Shown: positions 1-7,499, numbered from the stretch's first letter. The stretch: DNA of 9,714 nucleotides from an uncultured Bacillota bacterium (GCA_946612055.1 CAMOEH010000135.1:1-9714), one strand, 5' to 3'. The notes: generated by a model not told the origin, from the sequence alone. Numbers and translations: made by a program.

Positions 1-409
1 AGCGCCAAGGCGTACCATCAGGATTGGTTTTATCGTCCTCGACGGAAAAAAGATAAACCGGCTGTTCTTTTAAAAGCTTGGCTCCTTTTTCTTTGTCTTC
101 GGTTAAAAACAAAGGAAGAGACATATTCGATTGGCCAACACAAAGAAAGACGTCACCAAAAAAATAGGGGCCGATCTTTTCGCCGTCGTTTGTCATCAGC
201 CAATAGGAAACGAACGATCCTTTAACCGCGGGGAAAACGGCTTTGAAATCACCATTAGGAGAAACCTCCATCGATAAAGGGAGAATCTCCTCGCCCTTTT
301 CATTAACAAAACGAAGAGAAAAGGAGGCGGAGACTCCGCCCCCTTTCACTTCAAAAGGCATCCCTTGTTGGAAAAGAGCATGAGGTTGGCAAAGGGGATG
401 CAAAAACAC
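1..409 (-). CDS. Sialate O-acetylesterase / SASA-family carbohydrate esterase, N-terminal part (runs off window)
   Basis: The first 136 residues are visible. The frame is open throughout and contains GDVFLCVGQSNMSLPL at about residues 85-100. GQSNM is the nucleophile block of the SGNH-type sialate O-acetylesterase family, making Ser94 the predicted catalytic serine; the remaining catalytic residues lie outside the window. The preceding 85 residues read as the small beta-sandwich these enzymes carry before the catalytic domain, with ALFQQGMPFEVKG (11-23) resembling the family's usual 'VLQR..P.PVWG' segment. I chose GTG at 409 because GAAAGG lies 6 bases upstream and because an ATG at 361 would cut off that conserved segment. 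No signal peptide is apparent, so the enzyme is probably cytoplasmic, removing O-acetyl groups from imported sugars (inference). It starts 20 bases after the surface protein B stop and is probably co-transcribed. A strong hairpin lies inside its early codons. The family also includes xylan and other acetyl esterases, so sialic acid as substrate is not established. Confidence 0.85.
   Translation of the reverse strand, partial: MFLHPLCQPHALFQQGMPFEVKGGGVSASFSLRFVNEKGEEILPLSMEVSPNGDFKAVFPAVKGSFVSYWLMTNDGEKIGPYFFGDVFLCVGQSNMSLPLFLTEDKEKGAKLLKEQPVYLFSVEDDKTNPDGTPWR
320..346 (-). other. Terminator-like stem-loop inside the esterase gene
   Basis: On the minus strand AAAGGGGGCGGA (346-335) pairs with TCCGCCTCCTTT (331-320) across a 3-base loop GTC. 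This gives a 12-bp stem with one G-U wobble, followed by T, C, T, C, T, T. The wobble becomes an A-C mismatch on the plus strand, so the fold is better in the transcript of the operon. The tail is a weak U-run, and the hairpin sits in codons of about residues 22-30, so it may be fortuitous, or it may attenuate transcription or translation. Confidence 0.4.
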
Positions 410-415
410 GATGTA

Positions 416-421
416 CCTTTC
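416..421 (-). promoter_or_regulatory. Ribosome binding site deciding a GTG start
   Basis: GAAAGG followed by TACATC and then GTG at 409-407 gives a normal 6-base spacing. It supports the GTG start of the esterase over the ATG at 361, which has only AAGGG directly abutting it. Confidence 0.6.
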
Positions 422-429
422 GCGTTTAA

Positions 430-1683
430 TTATTCATGTTTCTTACGGGAGAAAGCAATGATTCCGGCGCCAAGAAGAGCAACACCGCCAACGATCGCGC
501 TGGCAACGATTGATCCACCGCATCCTTTATTCGTCTTGCCACCTTCCGAAGAAGACGGGGTAGGTGTCACGGAAGATTCTTCCGAGGAAGCAGATTCGGT
601 AACAATCGAAACGGTGAAGCTAACTGTTCCGCCAGGAGTCGTTAAGACGAAATACCAACGGCCTTCGCCTAGCGTCGCTAGATAATCTTTGGAAATGGTT
701 AAGGAAGTCCCGTCTAGTTCGTAATATTGGGGGAGGACGGCATTATTGGCCTGGCGGAGCTCAGAAATAACTTCGCCATGGGTATCGACCGTAACAACGA
801 GATCTTCACCTTCGTTGACCGTATAGGTCGTGGTTTCCATCGTCGGCGCGGTAGCCGAAGATTCTCCGCCACCTTCTGGGGTATAGGGTTCTTCGTCTAA
901 GTTTTCGAGATGGATGTTATCGAAATAACCTTCATCAATGCAGGAAATGATGGAGACAAATCCATAATTATTTGCTTTGGCTTTATCAATGTCGGCTTGG
1001 CCAAGAAGAGCATCGTTCACATAGAAAGCAAAGTGCGTGCCGATGGCTTCAATTTTCACATGGAGCCAAGTGTTGACGGCTCCTTCGAAATTCGGTTGGG
1101 CTTCATTCCAAGCCGTCGCCCCCTGATTGAAATCGTTGATTTCAAGGAAGGAGGAATCAACCGAGCGATACATCTGCGGTCCAAAGCTATCATCGCTCCA
1201 GCAACGGAGAACGGACATAACATTGGTTACCCCGTTATATCTTCCATCGACCGGTTTACGGTAGCTAAAGCCGGCCCAAGGCATTAATCCCCCGGTGTTT
1301 TTCTGATAGAAATCGTAAGTGAGGCGGAAATCCTTCACGTAAATGTCTTTCATGGTCAAATAGAAGAACGACTCACCAGATTCTCTGGTGTGGACATACA
1401 AACATTTGTTTGTCGAGTCGACCGGATCGGCAGCGATGTTCATTTTGTCGGGCGAACCAGCGCTAGCGTCGCCATCACCTAGGCCTTTGAAATAGGCGTT
1501 GGTCCATTTGGCTTCGATTTCATGAATATCCCCATCCACGGTATAGGAATTGAAATCCTCATCGAAATTGGGGGTTAGGTCTTCCTCTGCGTAAGCAGCG
1601 GAACCGGCATTAAGAGCAAGCGCGAAGGCGGCGCCAGCCCCTAAGCCAAGAGCAAGAACAGCAGGGATGATTTTCTTTTTCAT
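430..1683 (-). CDS. Surface protein B: signal peptide, beta-sandwich domain, CBM_X2-like Ig domain, GCGGSI C-terminal anchor
   Basis: This is a 417-residue exported protein. Residues 1-32 form a signal peptide (KKK, long Ala/Leu/Gly core, likely cleavage after AYA-32). Residues about 38-262 look like a concanavalin A/LamG-like beta-sandwich, ending in YFDNIHLENLDEE, a typical last strand of such domains. Residues about 279-361 resemble the X2/Ig-like domains of cellulosomal and surface proteins (TYTVNEGEDLVVTV, then LDGTSLTISKDYLATLGEG). A Ser/Glu/Thr linker follows (364-380), then NKGCGGSIVASAIVGG (385-400), a hydrophobic helix and the tail RKKHE. There is no LPXTG. The start at 1683 is preceded by AAAGGAG with good spacing, 18 bases after the stop of lipoprotein B. 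The likely role is glycan binding or adhesion on the cell surface; no catalytic motif is recognised. The domain assignments are by eye and moderate in certainty, but the topology (exported, C-terminally anchored) is clear. Confidence 0.85.
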   Translation of the reverse strand: MKKKIIPAVLALGLGAGAAFALALNAGSAAYAEEDLTPNFDEDFNSYTVDGDIHEIEAKWTNAYFKGLGDGDASAGSPDKMNIAADPVDSTNKCLYVHTRESGESFFYLTMKDIYVKDFRLTYDFYQKNTGGLMPWAGFSYRKPVDGRYNGVTNVMSVLRCWSDDSFGPQMYRSVDSSFLEINDFNQGATAWNEAQPNFEGAVNTWLHVKIEAIGTHFAFYVNDALLGQADIDKAKANNYGFVSIISCIDEGYFDNIHLENLDEEPYTPEGGGESSATAPTMETTTYTVNEGEDLVVTVDTHGEVISELRQANNAVLPQYYELDGTSLTISKDYLATLGEGRWYFVLTTPGGTVSFTVSIVTESASSEESSVTPTPSSSEGGKTNKGCGGSIVASAIVGGVALLGAGIIAFSRKKHE

Positions 1684-1701
1684 AAATTCTCCTTTCCCTT
1701 A

Positions 1702-3099
1702 TTAGTAATTGGTTAAATCCACCAAAGCGGAGGTTCCTGGCCTTAAAGACAGGGAGCAAGAGGAAATCCCCTTCTCCGCCATAATGGAATCAAATGAATA
1801 GATATCGGCGTCGACGTCAGCGGTGAAATTCAATGTCACCTCTGCTTCGTCGACCAAATTGTTGTTAAACACATAGAAAGCAGTCTTCCCCGCGTGATTA
1901 AAGATGCCGATGATAACGTCGCCATTAGAAGAGGCAGAAGCAAGCTCGCGCATCGAATCCACATAAGTTTGATTTTCCGGAAGAGGCGCGGCGTGATTTT
2001 CGCCTAAACGAACCAAACCAATGTTCGTGGATTTCATCAAAATATGATCAACGGAAGCGATGAAGCGATTTGCATTTTGGAAATAGGGGAAAAGGCTTGT
2101 TTTCTCGCCATTCGCGTCGATGAAATTGCCTCCCCAGCTTTGTTCTTCATAAGGGCATTGGTAGCAGAAATATTGGATGGCTTTGGCCCCGAAGACCAAA
2201 TTCGCTCCGATTTGCCAATAAATGTCTTCTTCGGTTGGAATGCGGGCGCGGCTATAGTAAGAGCAAGCCTGAATGAATGGCCAGAAAGGAACGTGATATT
2301 CCTCAGCATAGGCTTTGGCATAGCCAATTTGTTCTAGATAATTCTCCGAAACATGGGGGAATTCATCTTTGGTTCCATAGAAGTCGAACGAGAACATTTG
2401 GGGTTGAACCGTCGACAAGAAGGAACGGACGTATTGGTCATAGGTGATCTCGGTGGAATTGCCGCTCATCTGTGTTCCACTTGCATACATCGGGAACGTG
2501 TTTACGAAATAGGCGTATTTGCTGTAAAAACGCCTCATCATCTTTCTAGCTACGCCTAACGAATCAAATCGGGCTTGCCCTGGTTCATCTGCAGCAAAGA
2601 TGCCAGCAAAGCTTTCGTATTCGCGGAACCCATCGATGTGTTCCTTAAAAGCCGCTTCATCATCAGATAACGCTCCCAACGATTCGTCGCGAACGAAATA
2701 GGAAACGCCAGCTTGCTCAGCCAAGGAAAGGGCATCGAAAACATAAGGATCGTTGACTCCAATGCGTTCATATAAGCCATAAATGACATTGATTCCCGAT
2801 TCTTTGACACGTTGATATTGCTCAAGGGTTTGGAAATTCTTTCCACCTTCTCTCCAAGGGGCACACCATGCCCCGATTGGCATCGTTTCCTTATCTTGGG
2901 TAGGCAAAGAATACGTATATAAAGCCACGTCCTCGTTAAGTGGCAATTTCGGCGTTCCTTGTTCGGTCGATTCTTCGGAAGAGGAGGAAGTCGTCGAAGG
3001 CAAACTTTCTTCTTCAGAGGTCGGGCTTTCGCTTTGGCTATTGTCACAACCCGAGACGCTTAAAGCGAGAAAGGGCAATAAATAAATGAAGCGCTTCAT
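1702..3099 (-). CDS. Lipoprotein B: TIM-barrel glycosidase-like protein with DEP motif (paralogue of lipoprotein A)
   Basis: This is a 465-residue lipoprotein. The signal peptide ends in lipobox VSGC with lipidated Cys18, followed by a Ser/Glu/Thr-rich spacer (21-49), so the domain sits outside the membrane on a flexible stalk. The core (about 74-350) has the alternating hydrophobic-strand and helix pattern of a (beta/alpha)8 barrel: IGAW.AP (75-81), ESGINVIYGLYE (100-111), a strand ending in RD (137-138), GIFAADEPG (166-174), FSFDFY (236-241), PFWPFIQACSY (271-281) and AIQYFCY (307-313). The C-terminal 90 residues look like a beta domain. Most of these blocks recur in lipoprotein A. Asp171-Glu172 sit where a retaining glycosidase acid/base would be; no obvious second Glu nucleophile follows. 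I cannot assign a GH family; a binding-only role is possible. The start overlaps the MalG stop by 4 bases (ATGA), with AGGAGG 9 bases upstream, which suggests translational coupling. Confidence 0.85.
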   Translation of the reverse strand: MKRFIYLLPFLALSVSGCDNSQSESPTSEEESLPSTTSSSSEESTEQGTPKLPLNEDVALYTYSLPTQDKETMPIGAWCAPWREGGKNFQTLEQYQRVKESGINVIYGLYERIGVNDPYVFDALSLAEQAGVSYFVRDESLGALSDDEAAFKEHIDGFREYESFAGIFAADEPGQARFDSLGVARKMMRRFYSKYAYFVNTFPMYASGTQMSGNSTEITYDQYVRSFLSTVQPQMFSFDFYGTKDEFPHVSENYLEQIGYAKAYAEEYHVPFWPFIQACSYYSRARIPTEEDIYWQIGANLVFGAKAIQYFCYQCPYEEQSWGGNFIDANGEKTSLFPYFQNANRFIASVDHILMKSTNIGLVRLGENHAAPLPENQTYVDSMRELASASSNGDVIIGIFNHAGKTAFYVFNNNLVDEAEVTLNFTADVDADIYSFDSIMAEKGISSCSLSLRPGTSALVDLTNY

Positions 3100-3974
3100 C
3101 CTTTGAGTCCTCCTGTAGTTACGTTGGTCATGATTTGTTTTTGGAAAACGATGAAAAGCGTGATGATCGGAATCATCGAGAAAAGCATCAAGGCAAACAA
3201 AGCCGGCCAGTTCGCGTCATATTCCATTTGGACGGAGAAAGCTTGTAGCCCTACGGCCAAGGTTGGATATCCTGGTGTATATAAATAAGGGGTGAAGTAA
3301 TCGTTCCAGAACCCGATGAAATTCAAAATTCCTAATGGGACCATCGAAGGCAACGCCATCGGAACCATCACGCGGAAGAAGATGGAGAAATCGCTTGCCC
3401 CATCGATAAAGGCCGCTTCTGCATAAGACCAAGAAATCGATTTGAACGTTCCGTACAAAAGCAAGAATTGGAACCCAAATCCGCCGGAATATAGAAGCAG
3501 CAATACCAAAGGATTGTCGTATAGATAAAGATCGTTGACCAATTTGTAAGTAGCCGAGGTGGAACCAATCGTTGGAACAATCATGACCATGATGGCCAAT
3601 AGATATAAGGCGCTTCGCCCAAAGAATTTATATTTGGCAACGACATAGGCGATACCCGAAGCAGAGAACAAAGATAAGAAGGTCCCGGCAACGGATAGCC
3701 ATAAAGAACGAAGGGTGGCGACCAAAATGGTTGAACCTCTCATCTCTTTCGTCATCGCGGTTTTCAAATTGATCCACCCATTCCCAATGTTTTTCGGGAA
3801 AGCCCAAACGTTTTCATAGAATTCGGAATTCGTTTTGAAGACGTTAAGAAGCATCCAAACAAAAGGGAAAACCAAAGAGGCCGCATAAAGGAAAAGCACG
3901 ACGAACATAATCACCTTTAAGGTAATAAGTTGTGGCGTATCTTTGACCGCTTTGGATTTCGCTTTTTTATTCAT
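3096..3974 (-). CDS. Carbohydrate ABC transporter permease, MalG/CUT1 type
   Basis: This 292-residue inner-membrane protein has about six hydrophobic segments (roughly 19-46, 82-112, 121-138, 155-176, 204-222, 258-280). The ATPase-docking EAA loop is intact at 186-209: EAA, then DGA (191-193), Phe199-200, Pro205 and Pro209. The ending TGGLKG is the usual MalG-type C-terminus, so the TGA at 3098-3096 is a true stop. With the MalF-type partner (7499-6540) it should form the channel of a CUT1 sugar importer. The pair is split by the large surface protein A gene, whereas such permeases are usually adjacent. The ATG at 3974 has only a distant G-run (GGGGGGAA, about 14 bases away) as a ribosome binding site. 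An internal ATG at codon 23 has AAAGG well placed, but starting there would remove the basic N-terminus and part of helix 1, so 3974 is preferred. The substrate is not readable from the sequence. Confidence 0.93.
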   Translation of the reverse strand: MNKKAKSKAVKDTPQLITLKVIMFVVLFLYAASLVFPFVWMLLNVFKTNSEFYENVWAFPKNIGNGWINLKTAMTKEMRGSTILVATLRSLWLSVAGTFLSLFSASGIAYVVAKYKFFGRSALYLLAIMVMIVPTIGSTSATYKLVNDLYLYDNPLVLLLLYSGGFGFQFLLLYGTFKSISWSYAEAAFIDGASDFSIFFRVMVPMALPSMVPLGILNFIGFWNDYFTPYLYTPGYPTLAVGLQAFSVQMEYDANWPALFALMLFSMIPIITLFIVFQKQIMTNVTTGGLKG

Positions 3975-3992
3975 AAGTCGATAGAGGATTCC

Positions 3993-4021
3993 CCCCGAGA
4001 GGCCGTAATGACCTCCCGGGG
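3993..4021 (-). promoter_or_regulatory. Intergenic stem-loop upstream of the MalG-type permease
   Basis: On the minus strand CCCCGGGAGG (4021-4012) pairs with CCTCTCGGGG (4002-3993) across a 9-base loop, giving 10 bp including one G-U. It fills most of the 67-base gap between surface protein A and the permease. No U-run follows (the next bases are GGAATCC), so it does not look like an intrinsic terminator. The 3' arm includes part of the only G-rich stretch that could act as ribosome binding site, so it could tune permease translation or protect upstream mRNA ends (inference). Confidence 0.5.
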
Positions 4022-4041
4022 TTAATTGTTAAAAGATGAGG

Positions 4042-6489
4042 TTAGTCGTTCTTCTTGCCGCGTTTGGCAGCGAGGATGGCGACACCAGCAATAGCAAGTC
4101 CGGAGACAATCGCGCTAGCCGCGATCGATCCGCCACAGCCTTTCTTGGCCGGTTTGGTTTCTTCGGAGGAAGAAGGAGTTTCGGTGGAAGGAACTTCGGA
4201 GGTGACAGGCTCTTCAGAAGAGGTCACGGGTTCTTCAGAGGTAGAAGGTTCTTCGCTAGAAGAGGGTTCTTCCGAGGAAGAGGGGATAGCTTTTTCTTGG
4301 ACTTCGATCGTCACGGTTGCCGTTTCGGAATAATCTTCCGTATCGAAGGCGCGATAGGTGAACGTGCAGGTTCCCGCAGGAGCGTCTTCATTCGCAACGA
4401 AGGTATACGTGCCATCGTTTTGGAAGGTCAACGTGCCATATTCACTTGTTCCGTCTTCGACGACTTCATAAGTGAATTTATCATCCCATTCGTCTAAGTC
4501 CGTAGCCTGGACTTGTCCGGTGAGGGTTTCACCAGCTTCAACAGAACGGGAGATATCTTCGACAACAGGGGCGTTGTTTTCGCCTTCACCACCATCGAGG
4601 TTTACCAAGCTGATGTTTTTGATGAAGTAGTTGGAATGTGCCGTGCCGACGAAGGAGATGTAACCAGCGGTATCCATTCCTTTGTAGGTGATGATGTTGA
4701 TTTCCGAACCACCATCGCGAGAGGCATTGACGGACACGGTTCCATCAACGGCTTTGATGTGGTAGGTATAAACGACGCCGATATTAGCAGCTGCCGTGGG
4801 TAAATATTCTGGTGTAAACCAGCCACGGGCCGTTGCCACGCTTCCAACATATCCGTCTTGGGTGATGAAACTATTCACGGTATCCGCGGTCATGTAGATA
4901 CCTTCGGACGCCGTATAAGCGGTATCTAGGCTTTCGCGGCCAAAGCTGACGCCAAGCCAAGTAGAGGCCGGAATAATATGCTCTTCGTCATCATCGTTGA
5001 AGGCTTGTGAATAGGCATCGAAGGTCAAATCGAAGTTGACATAGCGATAACGGGTTTGTAGACGAGCCGTATCTTCGGCGGCGTGGAAATGGAGGGTTCC
5101 GTCTTCGACAGCGACGCTGCTTCCGCCGGTCGCATTAACGATCCAGTTATGATCGATGCCGTTAGACCAATCGGTTTGGAGGTCTCTTCCGGTTTCGACC
5201 ACGCCACGATAATCGTAAGCGAGGAATTTGAGCAATTTGGCCGAAGCAGTTCCTTCGCCATAGAAGCCAATGCCGATTCGTCCTTCAGCGTTAGCAGAAG
5301 CCGTATCGAGAACGATGGCTTCATTAATGCCGACGATTTCACCCATAACGACAACTTCGTCTTCAACGCGAGCGATAACGATGCGCAAGGAGGCCGGGCT
5401 AGGCAGCTCGCCAACCGTCATCGTTCTAACTTCCTCGCCATCACGGACCATGACGAGTTCGTTGTTGTTAGAAGCATCTTTGCGGATGCCGACAAAGCCA
5501 GCTCCCAAAGCAGAAGTGGCGTCTTGGGCAACACCATAGGAAAGGCCGATTGCTTTCGTGCCAACTTCGGTGAAGTCCAAATCAACTTTTGCATCAAGAA
5601 GGGTCTTGGCACCTTCGCTCCAAACATAGGATTTCTTGGTGATAATGCCTTCGCCAGATGCCGCATCATCCAAAACAACGGCTTTGGTTCCGCCGAGTTG
5701 TTCAATGGACGCGGTTGCATAAGGCTGGGAGAGAGTCAAAACGCCATCATTGGCCGTTTCGAATTCGGTTTCTTTGACCCAGTTAACTTCTGCAAGATCG
5801 CTATCGGCAAGGCCAACTTTAAAGCTATCAATCGTCACTTCGCTAAGGCCGTTGCCTAAGAAGCCGACATTGCCGCTTGCGGGAATAGCATAGGTTCCTG
5901 CTTCCCATTCGGCGTATAACCCAAAAGTTGCACCGGAATCTTGAGACAAATAGATGCGGACGGATCCATCATCAAAGAAGACAAAGCGGACGCGAAGGGC
6001 AGCATTGTTTTGGCCGGTGAACCATTGCGCGGTTCCGTTGGGGAAGGTTTCGTTAGGGAAAGTGGGGGCAACGCCGCCGTTGATGTTTAAAATACTTTGG
6101 TGGAAATTCATGCCGATCATATTCGGCCAGGAATAACCATCGGTGAAGGCCAAGCAAAGCCAGCCAGCGTGTTGCGTCAATTGGTTATATTGGACGACAA
6201 CCGCTTTGCCATCGCGGGCAATGGCATCGGTTTTGGCATAACCGTTGTTGAAATCGAAACCCGTCATTTTGAGAACGCCATTGCGTTCTACGAGACCGAT
6301 TTTGTTGCTGGGGTCGATGAGGTCATATTTTTCGACTGAGACGCCAGTGGGAAATTCGTCGCTTTCCACCGAGTCGACAAAGGTAGCTGCGTCAGTCTCG
6401 ACATAAGCATTGTTGACGGCAAGTCCTGCCGCAACGCCAATGCCGAGCAACGCGGCAGCTGACACGAGCAATAATTTACTCTTTTTCAT
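4042..6489 (-). CDS. Surface protein A: large multi-module beta-sandwich protein with Ser/Glu/Pro linker and GCGGSI C-terminal anchor
   Basis: This is an 815-residue exported protein. Residues 1-32 are signal-peptide-like (MKKSK plus a hydrophobic core). Three successive modules of about 190-200 residues (about 36-228, 236-430, 438-632) each look like a concanavalin A/LamG-type sandwich, recognisable from repeated last-strand signatures such as VTIDSFKVGL, AKLLKFLAYD and YFIKNISLVNLD. Residues 638-732 form a cadherin/Ig-like domain (NNAPVVEDIS, QATDLDEWDDKFTYEV, YTFVANEDAPAG). A repetitive Ser-Ser-Glu-Glu-Pro linker follows (736-777), then KKGCGGSIAASAIVSG, a membrane helix and the tail KRGKKND. 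I chose ATG 6489 over the in-frame ATG at 6504 because the latter's first codons contain the ribosome site AAAGGAG, 5 bases before 6489. No catalytic motif or LPXTG is seen. It is probably a glycan-binding or adhesive surface protein. It lies between the two permease genes, 50 bases after MalF, so it belongs to the transport operon. Confidence 0.87.
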   Translation of the reverse strand: MKKSKLLLVSAAALLGIGVAAGLAVNNAYVETDAATFVDSVESDEFPTGVSVEKYDLIDPSNKIGLVERNGVLKMTGFDFNNGYAKTDAIARDGKAVVVQYNQLTQHAGWLCLAFTDGYSWPNMIGMNFHQSILNINGGVAPTFPNETFPNGTAQWFTGQNNAALRVRFVFFDDGSVRIYLSQDSGATFGLYAEWEAGTYAIPASGNVGFLGNGLSEVTIDSFKVGLADSDLAEVNWVKETEFETANDGVLTLSQPYATASIEQLGGTKAVVLDDAASGEGIITKKSYVWSEGAKTLLDAKVDLDFTEVGTKAIGLSYGVAQDATSALGAGFVGIRKDASNNNELVMVRDGEEVRTMTVGELPSPASLRIVIARVEDEVVVMGEIVGINEAIVLDTASANAEGRIGIGFYGEGTASAKLLKFLAYDYRGVVETGRDLQTDWSNGIDHNWIVNATGGSSVAVEDGTLHFHAAEDTARLQTRYRYVNFDLTFDAYSQAFNDDDEEHIIPASTWLGVSFGRESLDTAYTASEGIYMTADTVNSFITQDGYVGSVATARGWFTPEYLPTAAANIGVVYTYHIKAVDGTVSVNASRDGGSEINIITYKGMDTAGYISFVGTAHSNYFIKNISLVNLDGGEGENNAPVVEDISRSVEAGETLTGQVQATDLDEWDDKFTYEVVEDGTSEYGTLTFQNDGTYTFVANEDAPAGTCTFTYRAFDTEDYSETATVTIEVQEKAIPSSSEEPSSSEEPSTSEEPVTSSEEPVTSEVPSTETPSSSEETKPAKKGCGGSIAASAIVSGLAIAGVAILAAKRGKKND
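4159..4284 (-). repeat. Ser/Glu/Pro/Thr-rich linker repeats in surface protein A
   Basis: About 42 residues are built from degenerate units SSSEEP, STSEEP, VTSSEEP and VTSEVPST. At DNA level these are purine/pyrimidine-skewed short repeats (GAAGAACC-like units), which could expand or contract by slippage. Such linkers typically span the cell wall between the exposed domains and the anchor. Confidence 0.75.
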
Positions 6490-6494
6490 ATTTT

Positions 6495-6501
6495 CTCCTT
6501 T
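6495..6501 (-). promoter_or_regulatory. Ribosome binding site fixing the start of surface protein A
   Basis: AAAGGAG, then AAAAT, then ATG at 6489-6487. The same AAAGGAG site precedes surface protein B. Its position shows that the upstream in-frame ATG at 6504 is probably not the start. Confidence 0.75.
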
Positions 6502-6539
6502 CATAAATTATTTTTAGGGCTTAGCCCCTGTGTCCTAAG

Positions 6540-7499
6540 TTAGTATTCGACGGTCGGGAATACTTTCTCCATTCCCCATTTGATGGTTTGAATGAGTGGG
6601 ATGCCTACCAAAGAGAAGATCAACCCGGTCGCCGCGGCGTAATACCGTTGCGTAGCGCCTGCATTCACGTTAGTAACAATGAATAAGGCGATCGTGCCCG
6701 AAAGCCCGCCATAAGGTCCTCCACCCGTTAATAGCATCGGCTGAAGGAACAACGTGAAGATGACAGAAACGCCAGAGATGAAGAGGGTCGTAATCGTTCC
6801 CGAAATCATCGGAACGACAACTTGAACCAATTCGCGGAAGATACCAATGCCGTCGATTTTCCCAGCTTCGTAAATATCGGCCGGGATGCGGTTCATCGCT
6901 CCAGAAAGCAAGACGACGTCATATCCAATGCCTGCCCATAAGCAATAAATAAGGACCATAGGCATCGCGGTAGATTTGTCGCCAAAGAGGCCGTTTTCTA
7001 ACGCCCTTCCACCAATGTGCAGCCATTTTAGAAGGCCAGTGAAAGGACCCCAGCTCGGGTTGAACATGAAGCAAAACGCCATCGTCAAAACAACAACGGA
7101 GATGATGTTCGGCAAGAAGAAGATGACGCGGAAAATAGAGGCACCCGGCAATTTCTTTTGCAGCACGTATGCCACGAAAATGGCAACGGGCAAAATAATG
7201 AAGTTATTGGAGAGGAAAAGATAAATCGAATTGAGGATGGAGTTGCGCAACGTCGGATCGGTGTTGCTGACAAGTTGTCTCCATACCCAACGGAAATTAT
7301 CAAACCCAACGAAAGCTTGCTTACCCGTATTGAAATCTAGCTGTTGGAACGACATCACGACGGTGTCGATGTTGACGTAAAGCCAGAAGACGAGGAATTG
7401 GGCCAAAGGCCAAACGATGAGGGCAAGGATAAAAAGGTGGCGAGAAAGAGGCTGCCGTTTTTTCTTTTGATGAAGTTTTAAAGTTGCTGCCTCTGCCAT
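6540..7499 (-). CDS. Carbohydrate ABC transporter permease, MalF/CUT1 type
   Basis: This 319-residue membrane protein has a basic cytoplasmic N-terminus (KLHQKKKRQPLSRH) followed by about six hydrophobic segments (roughly 22-45, 89-113, 122-146, 169-189, 229-252, 284-305). The EAA loop is present at 211-230 as EAG, then DGI (216-218), Phe221 and Pro230, where it contacts the ATPase. The form and length fit the first permease of CUT1 sugar importers (MalF, LplB or UgpA-like). The start has AAGGAAG 3 bases upstream, 8 bases after the lipoprotein A stop, so the two are co-expressed. Its usual MalG-type partner lies 2.5 kb further downstream, after surface protein A. No ATPase gene is visible; a shared MsmK-type ATPase elsewhere would be needed. 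Confidence 0.93.
   Translation of the reverse strand: MAEAATLKLHQKKKRQPLSRHLFILALIVWPLAQFLVFWLYVNIDTVVMSFQQLDFNTGKQAFVGFDNFRWVWRQLVSNTDPTLRNSILNSIYLFLSNNFIILPVAIFVAYVLQKKLPGASIFRVIFFLPNIISVVVLTMAFCFMFNPSWGPFTGLLKWLHIGGRALENGLFGDKSTAMPMVLIYCLWAGIGYDVVLLSGAMNRIPADIYEAGKIDGIGIFRELVQVVVPMISGTITTLFISGVSVIFTLFLQPMLLTGGGPYGGLSGTIALFIVTNVNAGATQRYYAAATGLIFSLVGIPLIQTIKWGMEKVFPTVEY

Noticed and set aside
4036..4497. Plus-strand open frame rich in Arg, Gly and Phe (153 codons)
   Set aside because: The apparent RGG/FFRGR composition is the reverse-strand reading of the Ser/Glu-rich linker repeats and C-terminal anchor of surface protein A, not an RNA-binding protein.
5083..5859. Long plus-strand open frame (258 codons) opposite surface protein A
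   Set aside because: It is antisense to a clearly coding, domain-bearing gene, has no ribosome binding site or recognisable protein features, and reflects codon bias of the minus-strand gene.
430..6489. Sortase LPXTG signals in the two surface proteins
   Set aside because: No LPXTG-like motif precedes either C-terminal helix; the conserved element is GCGGSI.
6490..6504. ATG at 6504 as start of surface protein A
   Set aside because: Its first codons contain the AAAGGAG ribosome binding site that is correctly spaced for the ATG at 6489.
6515..6530. Possible terminator hairpin (GGGC TAA GCCC) between MalF and surface protein A
   Set aside because: The stem is only 4-5 bp and is followed by A residues, not U, on the transcribed strand.
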